DNA of 64,000 bases from Phallusia mammillata (lineage: Eukaryota > Chordata > Ascidiacea > Phlebobranchia > Ascidiidae): assembly GCA_003260075.1 (NCBI GenBank), contig QLIY01000112.1, positions 157,305 through 221,304 on the forward strand. The letters run 5' to 3'. Under the pieces are notes generated by a model, which was not told the origin of the DNA, ran no database searches, and was given only the letters and a program-made list of their open reading frames with translations. A program made the translations under genes and the position numbers. Shown piece by piece: positions 12,613-24,300 of the stretch. Within the stretch, counting starts at the first letter, position 1. Each line of letters opens with the position of its first letter.

Positions 12613-15600
12613 ATGAATACGAAAGTTGGTAATTTGTTTTTGGTTCTTTGTTTTGTCTCCGTTATTGCGGCTTCTACAGTTGTTGTAAGGTAAGCTGTAT
12701 TTTTAGCCTTGCATTATTTGTACAGTCATTGGATAATGGGTCTGAAATTGTTTTGTTTTAATTTTTAGGGATCTAAACACCAAAGCTATTGACTTGACTT
12801 TGCAACCCGGGCAGACTGGAGAAGCAGTTGTTGATGCATGTCTCCTTAAAATCCACAATCTGCCAATTTTCGCCAACGATTTTGGTTTTATGAAACGAAT
12901 AGCTCTAGTTGAAACTAATTTCGGTACAAACTCTATTGTAAACGGAGGAATATGGCAGGTAAAATTTTTGTTCATTTTTGGTTAAAATGAATATCTACAA
13001 TACAAATGCGTATTTTTTAGGTAAATCAAGTTGTTCTGACTGCTCTTGGACAATATCAATTTTCAACCATCTTCGCAACTACCATTGAACTTGCATTGAA
13101 CATAGATATTTCTGATTTTACAAACATTGACTTCAGGTAAATGGTTTTGTACAGTTAAACAAGTTTCGTTAACTTAATCAAGCAACATAGCTTGTCAGTT
13201 TGGACACGATGGCAGAGGGAAAAGTAATCATAAATGTCTTAACGTTGATGCCTTAAAACTGACCAATAAAAAACGCCATCAAATCTCTTTTGAAAATTTT
13301 ACGAAAGTGAGTTTTATGTAATTTTGTTTCAGTGTTCCCTTATGGTCCGCCTTGGCTGCGCGTCTGTTTATATACATTGAAATACAAGGTAAACTACCAG
13401 GAAGTGTAAGCGACCAAGCTGTCTGGTGGAGCGCAAACTATAACCTGGAAGGAAACTCAGCTAATTTTGTCACCGTAGTAAATCAATTTGAATCCACCTC
13501 AGGTTAGTTGTTTATAACTCAGTGAACCAATCTCCTTTGCTTTAACAGTTGTTAAAACATCTTGACTTCGACCTACACGACTTTTTAATGTGGTCGGCGA
13601 AATGGTTTTAATGTGTCAGGAAGTGAAACTGTTAGATTTAACATGCCACAACAATACTGTATACAGTTTTCCAGCAAGTTTTGATAGTCTTCAATTAACA
13701 TAAAAAAGTAACTTTGGAACCAATAATTTCGGCAGGTTGTACCATCGACAAAATGGATCTTTGGTTTTTGGTGGACGGCTCTGGTAGCGTAGCTAAAGAG
13801 GACTTCGCTCTCGCAATGAACTTCGTCGGTGAGCTTTCTAGAAATTTCGACATCGCTCCGGACAAAGTACGAACCGGCTTCTCAACCTACACCAAAGAAT
13901 ACCAAGTCGTCAGCCAATTTGACCAACATACCTCAAACGACGAGTTTTACGATGTGGTGATTAACACCAGCAAACCAGGAGGTAACAGAGTTCAACGAAA
14001 TTTCTTCTGCTCAAGTTTTCATTGTGTTTCAAATTTGATTGACAGGTGGAACGTACACTGGTGCAGCCATTAGAAAGGTGACCGATACCGGATTTACCGA
14101 AGAAAATGGGGCAAGGCCGTTGTCTATGGGAGTACCTCGTGTGCTTATTGTAATGACGGATGGACAGAGTCACGATAACGTAACAAGTCCTTCCGAAAAC
14201 GTAAGGGCGCGTAAGGCCAGAAAACTTGATAAATTTTTTTTATGTTTGACAATTAACTTTGTTAACGTATGGGTGCTTGAAGATAGATACTTATATTAAA
14301 TATCAAAATAATATTATTTAGGCAAGAGATGCTGGTATCACCGTATTTGGGGTCGGAATCGGTGATGGTGTCGTTGAGGAAGAAATCAATGTAATAGCAA
14401 ACGACCCGGACAGCACATACGCATTCCCCCTTGCTGATTTCAACCAACTCCTAGCTGTATTGGAACACGCATTCGAGGAACAAGCTTGTCAAATTTCTGT
14501 TGAAATTCCGGTATGTCCATCGCAAACACAAATTACGCCATGATTTTCTGTATGAAACCCATAAAATGATGTTTTGTTCCGTTGCCAGGACAATAGATCG
14601 TGTAATCTTTTAAATCGCTTTGCGTCGGATCTTGAATAAATACGGGTTTGTCTGCTGACACCCTTTGATCAAATTGACTTTAGCTTTAGAATTTTACGCA
14701 GTGCGTCAGCAGTCGTTGTTCATTGCGTAGCGTTCCCCTATTTGTCCTGGAGTAGCTGCGTAACGCCCTGATTTCATTGCTGCTGGTAATCCGTTCCATA
14801 TTTGCGCAAACAATGTTCTATTGTACATCCTTTGTGCCTCTTTACACGATTTACCGTGACTTTTGCGCGCCCCACCTTAGGTATGCTGAATTTTTAAGGT
14901 TACTGATATCAAAGTCCAAATCATTGTCGTATAGCCTACTGCATTAAGCTTTTCTGCAAAATCATTTTTCAATCGTTTTGTTTGCAAAGGAACACTTACA
15001 CCTTCCTTAGCAAATAGGAAAAAACATATTTTATTTCAATATTGTCTGGTTTGCTCCCCAAACTTTTAGGCAATTGATTGTATTTTGTTGGTATCAATCC
15101 TAGAGTAACCAATGTAAAGGCTTATACATATAAAGTGTATGCAAAATGGAAACCTTTACCCGTCAAAACATTGAAACTTATAGCGCAATGAAGGAAAAAA
15201 ACTAAGTTTTGACATTTATGTTCTCTAATTTTCAACAGGACAACACATCAGTTTCAACCACTGTTCAACCAGGAGAAACGCATTTCTGTACAGCAAATTT
15301 CCCGTCCAACGGTTCAATTGAAATCACGTTTGATGTGACGATCACTACGACAGCCATCGTGTACTTTTCTTCCGACTACGTGAACCCAAGTGCAGCTCTG
15401 TATCATTTTTACGTCGAGATCACAGTGGTGAGTTGTATGCTTAAAGTCGATAGGTTGCTGGTTTAGCTCCCACCTCGTTTCACCTGAACATCAAACTTGA
15501 CAATGCTTCAACTAATTAAACCCATAATAAAAATCATTTATTTCTCTACCGTATCAGAATAAAATGTTCCTTATAGCTTCGACATCAAATCTAGGCATAA

Positions 15601-16446
15601 AACAAAAGGAGGGACATTCTTAAAGGTTGTGGGTTCGATTCCCATCTCGTTACACCTGAACATCAAAAGTTTACATTGCTTTAACTAAGCTTAATTGAAC
15701 CCATAATAAAATACCATTTAATTTCTTACCGGTTCAGAAAGAAATGTTATTTATAGCTTCGGCATCAAATCTAAGCATGAAATATAAGAAGGGAATTTTT
15801 TGAATTATTTAATCACAACGTCATAGTAGCACAGTTGCCATAAGCCCAGCCCGGCCCAAACCCATTTTTTACAACGCCCGAAACATTGACCTATAGAAGA
15901 AATGACGACACAATTGTGACTGAGCGCGAAGCCAGGCGCACCTAACTGCCAGCATACCTTATCAAATTGCCGGGTGAACAAAGCATTAAGAGCATATCAC
16001 TTAGCGACACACAAAAATCTTTACCCTACTTTTCTGTTAGGTCGACCGCGTAATCGGTACGTCTTACAGACATATTCAAAACATTTTCGTAAAAGATTAT
16101 TGACCAAGAAAATAGACTACATATAAACAGACATAGCCTATAACATTTTAAACGAATTTGGCTATAAACCAGTTTATTTCATTTTCAGGGTGTTACAGTT
16201 GTAGCAATCAACGACGACGACTTGGACGGTATAAGTTTGGCTCAGTCCTATCTTCGCAACAAAAGATCAACCGAGGCTCCTAAAAAGCTTTACTTCGGTA
16301 TTCAAGCGCAAGGGGATACTCCTCTGCAACTCAACTACAAGGCTGTTGGCAGTAACACCAAAGCTGGGGGGTTTGCTCCCAAAATGGGAATGTGTATGCT
16401 CTTGTGGATCTTGACTGCTGTCGCCAGTTACGTTGCTTTGGTGTAA
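12613..16446 (+). CDS. Secreted or GPI-anchored von Willebrand factor A domain protein
   Basis: Nine exons join in frame to 529 residues: 12613-12689, 12769-12958, 13021-13136, 13333-13502, 13736-13981, 14046-14200, 14322-14510, 15239-15427 and 16189-16446. Residues 1-21 are a signal peptide. Residues about 26-182 form an unassigned domain with ALVETNFG around Glu74 and a WW motif. Residues about 186-355 are a VWA domain with a complete MIDAS metal site: DGSGS (198-202), Thr271 in TYTG, and Asp305 in MTDG. A beta-rich domain follows (exon 8). The last 18 residues are hydrophobic with no charged tail, which fits a GPI signal. An AATAAA lies at 16639. VWA domains bind protein ligands outside the cell through the MIDAS metal. 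The ligand is unknown. Confidence 0.85.
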
Positions 16447-16789
16447 GGAAAAAGAATAACTTAATTGTTTCTTGTTGTTTCCACTTGTTCCTTAATTTAG
16501 ATGTAAAAAAGACAGCCTAACTTTAGGCGACGTAAAGGCAACGTTTTATTGTGTTTGGAACAACAAAAATCTATATATATATTGCTCTTTTATCGTTTTG
16601 AAAAAATATTTGTATATTTGTTACGTTTTGAAATGAGAAATAAAAACCCACATACACAATAGAAGCCTTGAAGCCTTCTTGTTAATTCTACCTTACAGTC
16701 TCTTGAATGGCAGAATAAGCAAGTCGGTTTCAGATGCACTTTATTAATTGATCGCAATGATTAAAAACTGATATTTGACCATCTAAAGG

Positions 16790-17100
16790 AGCGGTTCTCA
16801 AACTTGGGGGAGGGACCGCGAGTAGGGTGACGTATTTCTACAATCTCACATAATATCAGATCTTGTGACTGAATAAGCAAATAAAGACAGATTTAAATGA
16901 GTCTCTTGAGACAAAAAGTGACCTTTCACTTTATTTTCAAGTAATGAACCGAAGCGACTGTTTGCGCATAACTTCATTATCGTTTATGTCTTGTTTGTGA
17001 CATAAGAAATTGCTCCTTAAGCTTTCCCTACAAGTAATGTCACGAAACTCGATCAAACTCAGCCGGCATGTTGTGGCAATACTTTCGTAAGGAATCAATT
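16790..17100 (+). repeat. Degenerate interspersed repeat, related to 53002-53290
   Basis: It starts 'gcggttctcaaacttggg', a hAT-like terminus, and shares an ordered set of motifs with 53002-53290 (for example 'tttgtgacataagaaatt' against 'tttgtgacgtaataaaat'). No clean right end or target duplication was found. Confidence 0.45.
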
Positions 17101-17336
17101 ATTATCTAGTTGTTAACTACAGGTTTTGTGTCGCTAGGTATTATAATTAGTTAGTAACAGGAACATAAATTCATAACTGGGATCAGCCCCGAAGCGTCTA
17201 TGCAGACCAGCGATCACGGCACACTCATATATAAATCACAGTACATCAGACCCTTTGAAGGCGCCATACCAAATCAGCCTGTTGATTCGGCCAAATTTAA
17301 CAATTGTATGTAGTCATTATAGTCAGACGTGTAACA

Positions 17337-17942
17337 GGAATACAAAAGCTTTCTTACGTGACAAGTTATTGAATGCTGCCCACTCGTCAGACCAGATTTC
17401 CGTTTGGAGACCTACTCTCTGAGCTAGAGTTGCTCGGTCCCTGCGAGCAACGAGTTCAAGGAAGTACTACCTGAAAGAAAAGAATTATGACAACAAGTAA
17501 ACCAATACAACATATATATAATACCTTGTTTTAAGGTCAATGCCCCCATTGCTCGCTAACGGGTCTGGCCTACGCGTTGGAACCGCTTTTTCTTCTGGCC
17601 ACCATGGTTTCATCTGTGGCCAGTATGAATAGTATGGCAGCTGCACACCCGAGACTATTTTTTTCAACTTTGATTGCACACTTGAACAACCCCTCGAAAA
17701 AAGCCTTCAGCAAAAAAGGTGCACACTTGACTGGTTCGTGCACACACTAAAATTTCTTCTTGCACACCCGAGATCTCGGCGAAACGTGCCATAAAATCCA
17801 ATGTGGATCTGTGGCCACAATGTGGCCAACACCACCGATTACGTGTGGCCTTGCCAACATATTTTGGGAGCATACCTGCCGTTTTGTACGGTTTAAGTTT
17901 AGTCAGATAAAAACGAAATAAATACAAAATGACCCACCTCAC
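17337..17942 (-). pseudogene. Decayed ISXO2/Merlin-like DNA transposase (tentative)
   Basis: On the minus strand, 17463-17337 encodes FLELVARRDRATLAQR followed by EIWSDEWAAFNNL. This matches the catalytic-domain pattern of IS1595/ISXO2 (Merlin superfamily) transposases, where an Asp sits in a 'SDEW.A(Y/F)' motif. Upstream minus-strand pieces (17890-17700 with a CWPHCGHRS motif; 17679-17520) may be the zinc-binding N-terminus. The pieces do not join into one open frame and an in-frame stop adjoins the 17463 acceptor, so the copy is dead or its splicing is unresolved. No terminal repeats were identified. Confidence 0.35.
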
Positions 17943-17999
17943 GCAGAAAGTTACACCAATCGATGCAAACCTTGTTGGATATTTCGCATTCTAGCATTA

Positions 18000-20250
18000 A
18001 CACGTATTTTTGTGACGTCACGTGTCCAAAAGTATACGAAAGTTGTCCACTGACATACTGTCAGATGACTTTTTTTGAAAAACGATCCCTTTCGTATTGA
18101 CACAATTTTTCTACTTCTCTAAAAAATCATTGAAATCACTCCAACACTGAAAAGAGAAATGAACTAAAAGATAACGTACCCCAGAAGGACACCGCCAAAC
18201 ATATCCATCAAGCTTGTTTGAATCCCACCTCTTTTAGACCATATTGTCCCTGCACCTGGAACACGACTTACTATTTGCAAGTAGGCCATGCTCACGATCA
18301 TGAAGCACACCCATTTCTGACATTTTCATCACATTAATGTAAATTCTGGTAAAGCACTAACCGGACTGCACGTGCGGAAACAAAGGAAACCGTGAAAGTA
18401 GGACACATACAAGGTTGCCAGTTATGTCGTAACAATGGACGTATGGTTCAATGGTTGCAACGGCGGGAAATGTTTTTGTTATTGGGGAGCATTACTGTCC
18501 GTTACATATACAAAGCTGCGTTGGCTAGATTTTTACTAGATATTCATGGCTGTTAGTCCAGTTAGCATTTCCATTTTCAATAGAAATGTGATTAGGTTTA
18601 GCTTTGAAATTGCGAAACAAATTTTACTGATCTGTGAAAGAACAAAACGCCTGTCATGGCTTATATTAAATTCAATTATATGCTTTTGCTTTTGGGATAA
18701 TAAATGTACCTGTGCAATCTACGCTTGTTGAACGTCATCAAAGCCGCCTCCATTTTAAAAGCGATTTGCTTGAGTGATTTCACGAGCACATGTGCTTTTC
18801 GGTTATGCTCTGGTAAGCTTCTTTGAAAACAACCTGTCTCGTTCGCGTTACTGTGTTACTATTGAAGTAAGAGTTTCATATTACGGGGTCCATAGAGGAT
18901 AAAGTGATGTTGAGATTGGGCGGCCTGTAACTTGTTGTCAGAATTTCACATAAAAGCTTCAAAATGAGCAGTTTTTTAGGATTTTAGGCTGTAATAAAAG
19001 AATTTTATAATACAAAAGCAAGACAGCTGAAAGTGAACGGTGAAATAAACGAACAAATCATTGAACACCATTTTTATATGAAAGTTTTATGCTTTTGGTT
19101 GCTAACAATCGTTACATACGTAACGCAAATGTAGAGATTTTTTTATAGACAATAGTTTCATTTAGAAAATGACAAAACATGGTTTTACTAAACTTGGGGG
19201 GGGGGCTTTTATATGAAAGCTTTATGCTTTTTGTTGCTAACAATCGTGACATACGTAACGCAAATGTAGAGATTTTTTTATGGACAATAGTTTCATTTAG
19301 AAAATGACAAAACATGGTTTTACTAAACTTGAATTTCTGCATAGATTGGTTTGAGTGTGTTAGCTTTCGTGGACTAGTTTAATTGCAACCATTGGATATA
19401 ATGTAGTAAAGTTTCGATGTGATTTGTGTCTGCCATTGGATTGACTGTTAACATACAATGTGCTAATAAACTAAGTGCTTTTTAAACCAGTCTGCAATAA
19501 AGCAGTGGCTTTGGACATGAAAAGCCAACATGTCCCATGTCCATATCCCTTAGGTCTGTGTCCAATTTCAGTGGGTGCAAAGCAAGTGATAAAGAGGTCA
19601 AGGCAGGAACAATATTTGTCTTGGGTGATTGTTTTTTGCGTACAGTCAAACAATATTTGTGTGGAAAGAATACTTGCAGGTTCCATGTCCCGCAGACTGA
19701 TATTATTACAGTGAACTCTTGCATGTACTACATTTTTTATAGGTGTGCTTAAAAATGAAAAAATGGTTAAAATGTATCATCACACATAAACTGCTTGTAT
19801 AAATGGGATACAGGCAAATAGTTTGCTATGTGTAGTAGGTTGGCAGAAGGATAGGTTTTAGGGCCATTGTTGCTTATTTATCAGTACATTAGCCTAATTT
19901 TGTTTTAACCCTTTATATACATGTTTTTAGGTTTATTTTTAGGAAATGTTTTGGGTTGATATTTTTAGGTTGTAAAAAAAGATTGACATGTCAAATTTAG
20001 TTCAAATGGATTCTGTATTATTGATTATCTAAATCACATGCTTCCTTTGATGTTTAAAAATGGATGGTAAGAACATGTTATCTTTTATTAATTTTTAATT
20101 TGTCACAAATGTTGTCTCAATAGATTAAACAAAATACACATTGGTAATTTTTAAGTATCGAACACTGTTAGGTGGTATATGATACACAACAGGCTATAAA
20201 TCCACCTGTTCAAGTGCTTTGTAGCTAATCCACTTGACTCTTTGTGCACA
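18000..20250. other. No gene recognised; includes a 125-bp direct duplication
   Basis: 19071-19195 and 19206-19331 are near-identical direct copies joined by exactly 10 G (19196-19205). The 5' exons and promoter of the coiled-coil gene starting at or before 20252 should lie here. Candidates such as 19485-19560 were not convincing. Confidence 0.5.
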
Positions 20251-20251
20251 G

Positions 20252-21331
20252 AAACCAACAACTCAAGTTTTATTGAAACTGCTATGAAGCACCATTCAAC
20301 AACCCAAGCAGCTATCAAGGTAGTTGTATGTTGGGACCACTTCTTCAGTATGAGGATGTGGAATGTTATAAATTGGGCACCACTCAAGTGGGCCATCAAC
20401 TGTTTTGGATTTTTGTTCAAACATGAATTAGCGCCAAATCAGTTTAAATTTTGGCATTGTAATGAATTAATATAAAGCTAGATTGAAAAATTGGTTTCCT
20501 CTTTTTAGATAAACTGAAAAGGCGATTGCTGTTATCCTAATTGCATACTCCAGGAAATTTTCAGCCAAATAATAAAAAAATGTATAGTTGTGCCTGCTTT
20601 AATTGTTTTGTTCAATTAAAACTGGGTTTGTTTCTACACAAGTGACCCTAAACTGTTTTAACTTTGGATAAAAGGATGCTTACAACAGTTTGTTTAAGTA
20701 GCACAGTTATTCCTACTTATATTGAAAAACTTTTAATTTGTGAAACTCTTTCACTTCACTTGACCATAAATTATTTATGACAACTCCCACTTCATGAAGT
20801 TAATCCACACAAAGGTGTGTGTCTTAGTTAAACTCACCTCAACCTATTCATATGTCACGGTTCTGTGGGTACTCTCTAAACATTGGGGGGGGGGGGGTAA
20901 AGCTAGATTGAAAAATTGGTTTCCTCTTTTTAGATAAACTGAAAAAGGAATTTGATTATTTTGGTTGGTAAATTGGATTGCTGTTATCCTAATTGCATAC
21001 TCCAGGAACTTTTCAGGCAAATAATAAAAAAATGTATAGTTGTGCCTGCTTTATTGTTTTGTTCAATTAAAACTGGGTTTGTTTCTACACAAGTGACCCT
21101 AAACTGTTTTAACTTTGGATAAAAGGGTGCTTACAACAGTTTGTTTAAGTAACGCACTTGTTCGTACTTTTATTGAAAAACTTTTAATTTGTGAAACTCT
21201 TTCCCTTCGCTTGACCATAAATTATTTATGACAACTCCCACTTCATGATGTTAATCCACACAAAGGTGTGTGTCTTAGTTAAACTCACTTCAACCTATTC
21301 ATATGTCACGGTTCTGTGGGTACTCTCTAAA

Positions 21332-21369
<38 letters not shown>

Positions 21370-24300
21370 GAAAACACTTCTTTTTGACTGACAGATTTTG
21401 TAAGAAGATGTCAGGTTGTATGTTTTGAAAACCACTACAGTTGTAGTTTAAACCGCTATCATTTTGATATACACTTGGGGGGGGGGAAATGAAAACACTT
21501 CCTTTTGACTGACAGATTTTGTAAGAAGATGTCAGGTTGTCTGTTTTGGAAACCACTACAGTTGTAGTTTAAACCGCTATCATTTTGATATACACTTGGG
21601 CCAGTATCAGATAAAATTGATTTGACAGTATTGACAGACTAATGGCTAGAATGTTACTAAAATGTGTTGGCACAAATATCAGTTTTATATGCTGTGTTTA
21701 TGATCTGCTGTGAATGTACATGTTGATGCTATAGTTCTGACCAAAATGTTCTTGCTTTGCAGTCATTGCAGCACCAGTTAGAATGCTTTGATCACATCAG
21801 AAAGAGTACCAAGGAAATATTTTTATTGGCAAGTATTTTTGTGTAGCGATTTTACTTTTTGGGCCCAATATGGTACATGTTTATGAACTGTTCACTTATG
21901 TGAGTGGTAAACTGTACATATGCATATATATATTTATATGTTGTTGTCTGTCAAATATCAGTTTACCATACTGTTTGAGTTTGAGATGTTATATATTTAA
22001 AATGCTTTGCAGCCAGTGCTTTGCCATTGTTCTCAGCTAGGAGTTAAGTTACAAAAAGCTCCTTTTTAATAACGTGGTTACTGGTGCATTGTGTTATCTT
22101 ATCTGAGACAATGGCTGTTGTGTGGAATGCTTTGTTTCTTGGTTGTCTCCTAGTTACTGTTATTTACCAAACGCCAACTTAATTTGAACAGTGTTGACTA
22201 GTAAACAGTTGCTGAGTTTAACTTTCAAACCCTACAACTTACCACCATAACATTCATTGGTATGTGAGTATTGATTGGAATTTAAACATACTTTCAGCTG
22301 ATTGTCATTTATCAAATTAAATAGTATACAACTTTTTCATACTTATGTGTGTGAAATAAGTTATCGATTTGATTTCAGACTGAAAAAAATGAAAAGGCTG
22401 TAGAACACTCTGCTGAAAATTTGCTCAATTCAACTTCACGATATCTGTGTGATACACCTGACAATAAAGTACATGGTTCACCATTGCTAACCAGCACATT
22501 AAGCAAGAAAAACACAGGTCACTATTTAGGCTTTTTATTGTTATATGCATCTGCATTGCTCACAAAGCAAGGCAATTTCACTAATATGTGATTGGAAACA
22601 CTGAATTTGTGTCCTGAAATTTAATACCTTGCTTAAAATCTCCAAACAAACATTAGTTTATCACTTATTATACTTGAGGTTTTGAAAGCATTCTGCAAGC
22701 AAATCAATCTGGCATTTTTAACTTATTATTTGTGTGCAATATACCATTATATTCAGAATTACATACCGCATGTATGTATATATGTGTAGATTTTTCTGTA
22801 AGGTCACTTTTACTGTATTTGATAACCACCCTTTGGCTTGAGATTTTTTGATTCGAATTTTTTTTCATTTTTGGTTCTACAACCCTTGTTTTAAACAGCA
22901 GAAGTTACAAGAAACTTACACAGTGGGTTATATATATATATATATATAATTGTAGATGACACAGTAATACGGAATCTTCTACCCACGGGGGGGGGGTATC
23001 ACTTATTATATATAATTGAGGTTTTGAAAGCATTCTGCAAGCAAATCAATCTGGCACTTTTAACTTATTATTTGTGTGCAATATACCATTATATTCAGAA
23101 TTACATACCGCATGTATGTATATATGTGTAGATTTTTCTGTAAGGTCGCTTTTACTGTATTTGATAACCACCCTTTGGCTTGAGATTTTTTGATTCAATT
23201 TTTTTTTCATTTTTGGTTCTACAACCCTTGTTTTACAAGAAACTTACACAGTGGGTTATATATATAATTGTAGATGACACAGTAATACGGAATCTTCTAC
23301 CCACATTTGAGGATGTTCAGCCTTTAACTGCATTGGATATTCAACCACCAATACTGTTCTCACCTATAAAACCCATCAATCAAAGCATTTTGACATCTGC
23401 AACCAGAGATAGTTTTGCGGTGTGTATAAGTTTTTTAACAGTTTGTTTTTTATTTTAAACATAAACTAAGACTCCAATACTGACAAATGTGATTAATTGT
23501 ATACCAGCGAATCACATGTCGTTTTTAAATGCTAACAAAATCATAAATTGTAGACTATAAAGCAGTGATTCTCAAACTGTGTGCCATGGCCGTGAGAGAT
23601 TTCCAAGTGTGCCGCGAAATATTTTCTTTTTTGAAGTGCAAACATTCCCTAGTGTTTTAGGCCTTTACGGCGAAATACTGGTGCGCATAATAAAGTTTTA
23701 AAGCCCATATTTTGTTATTGGTAATAAAAAGCATCCTTACCCACCACAATAAAGTTGAAAGTTAACTTAATTATAAGCTTATGATCAACTTCTGTTGTGT
23801 TTCCCTGCGAAGTGTGCCGCGGAAGGAAATTTTAGTTCTTTAATGCGCCGCATGGTAAAAAAGTTTGAGAACCACTGCTATGAAGTATTGAGACAATTTT
23901 CCACTTGATGGTAAAATTGCATGAAAAAAATGGTAATGCAATTAACCAGACAATGTTCAATGTCTGCCCTTAACTTTCGTTATTTACTGCATATTGTTTT
24001 TACTTTCTGATTTTTAAAGTCTTGTGAGACATAACAAACATGTCAATTTTCACAAACAATTTTGCACAGATTTTTTTTTTAATTGTTCCATATTTTTTAT
24101 TTCAGTCGACTACTTTGCCTCCAACGCCATCATCTGATGTCATAAAAGATTCGGTTCCTCGATTTAACGGTAATCATTTGTGGCTAGGAAATAGATAGTT
24201 TTAGTAAACAAAATGTTTGGTTGCCTTTTATTCAAAATAAAAAACGGCAAACCAATTATTGGCCAAGAAGTAATAGCATTGATTTTGGTATGAATCAGCC

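Noticed and set aside
19475-19752. Possible 5' exons of the coiled-coil gene
   Set aside because: Acceptor and donor-like sites exist, but no combination gave a phase-compatible, convincing coding segment.
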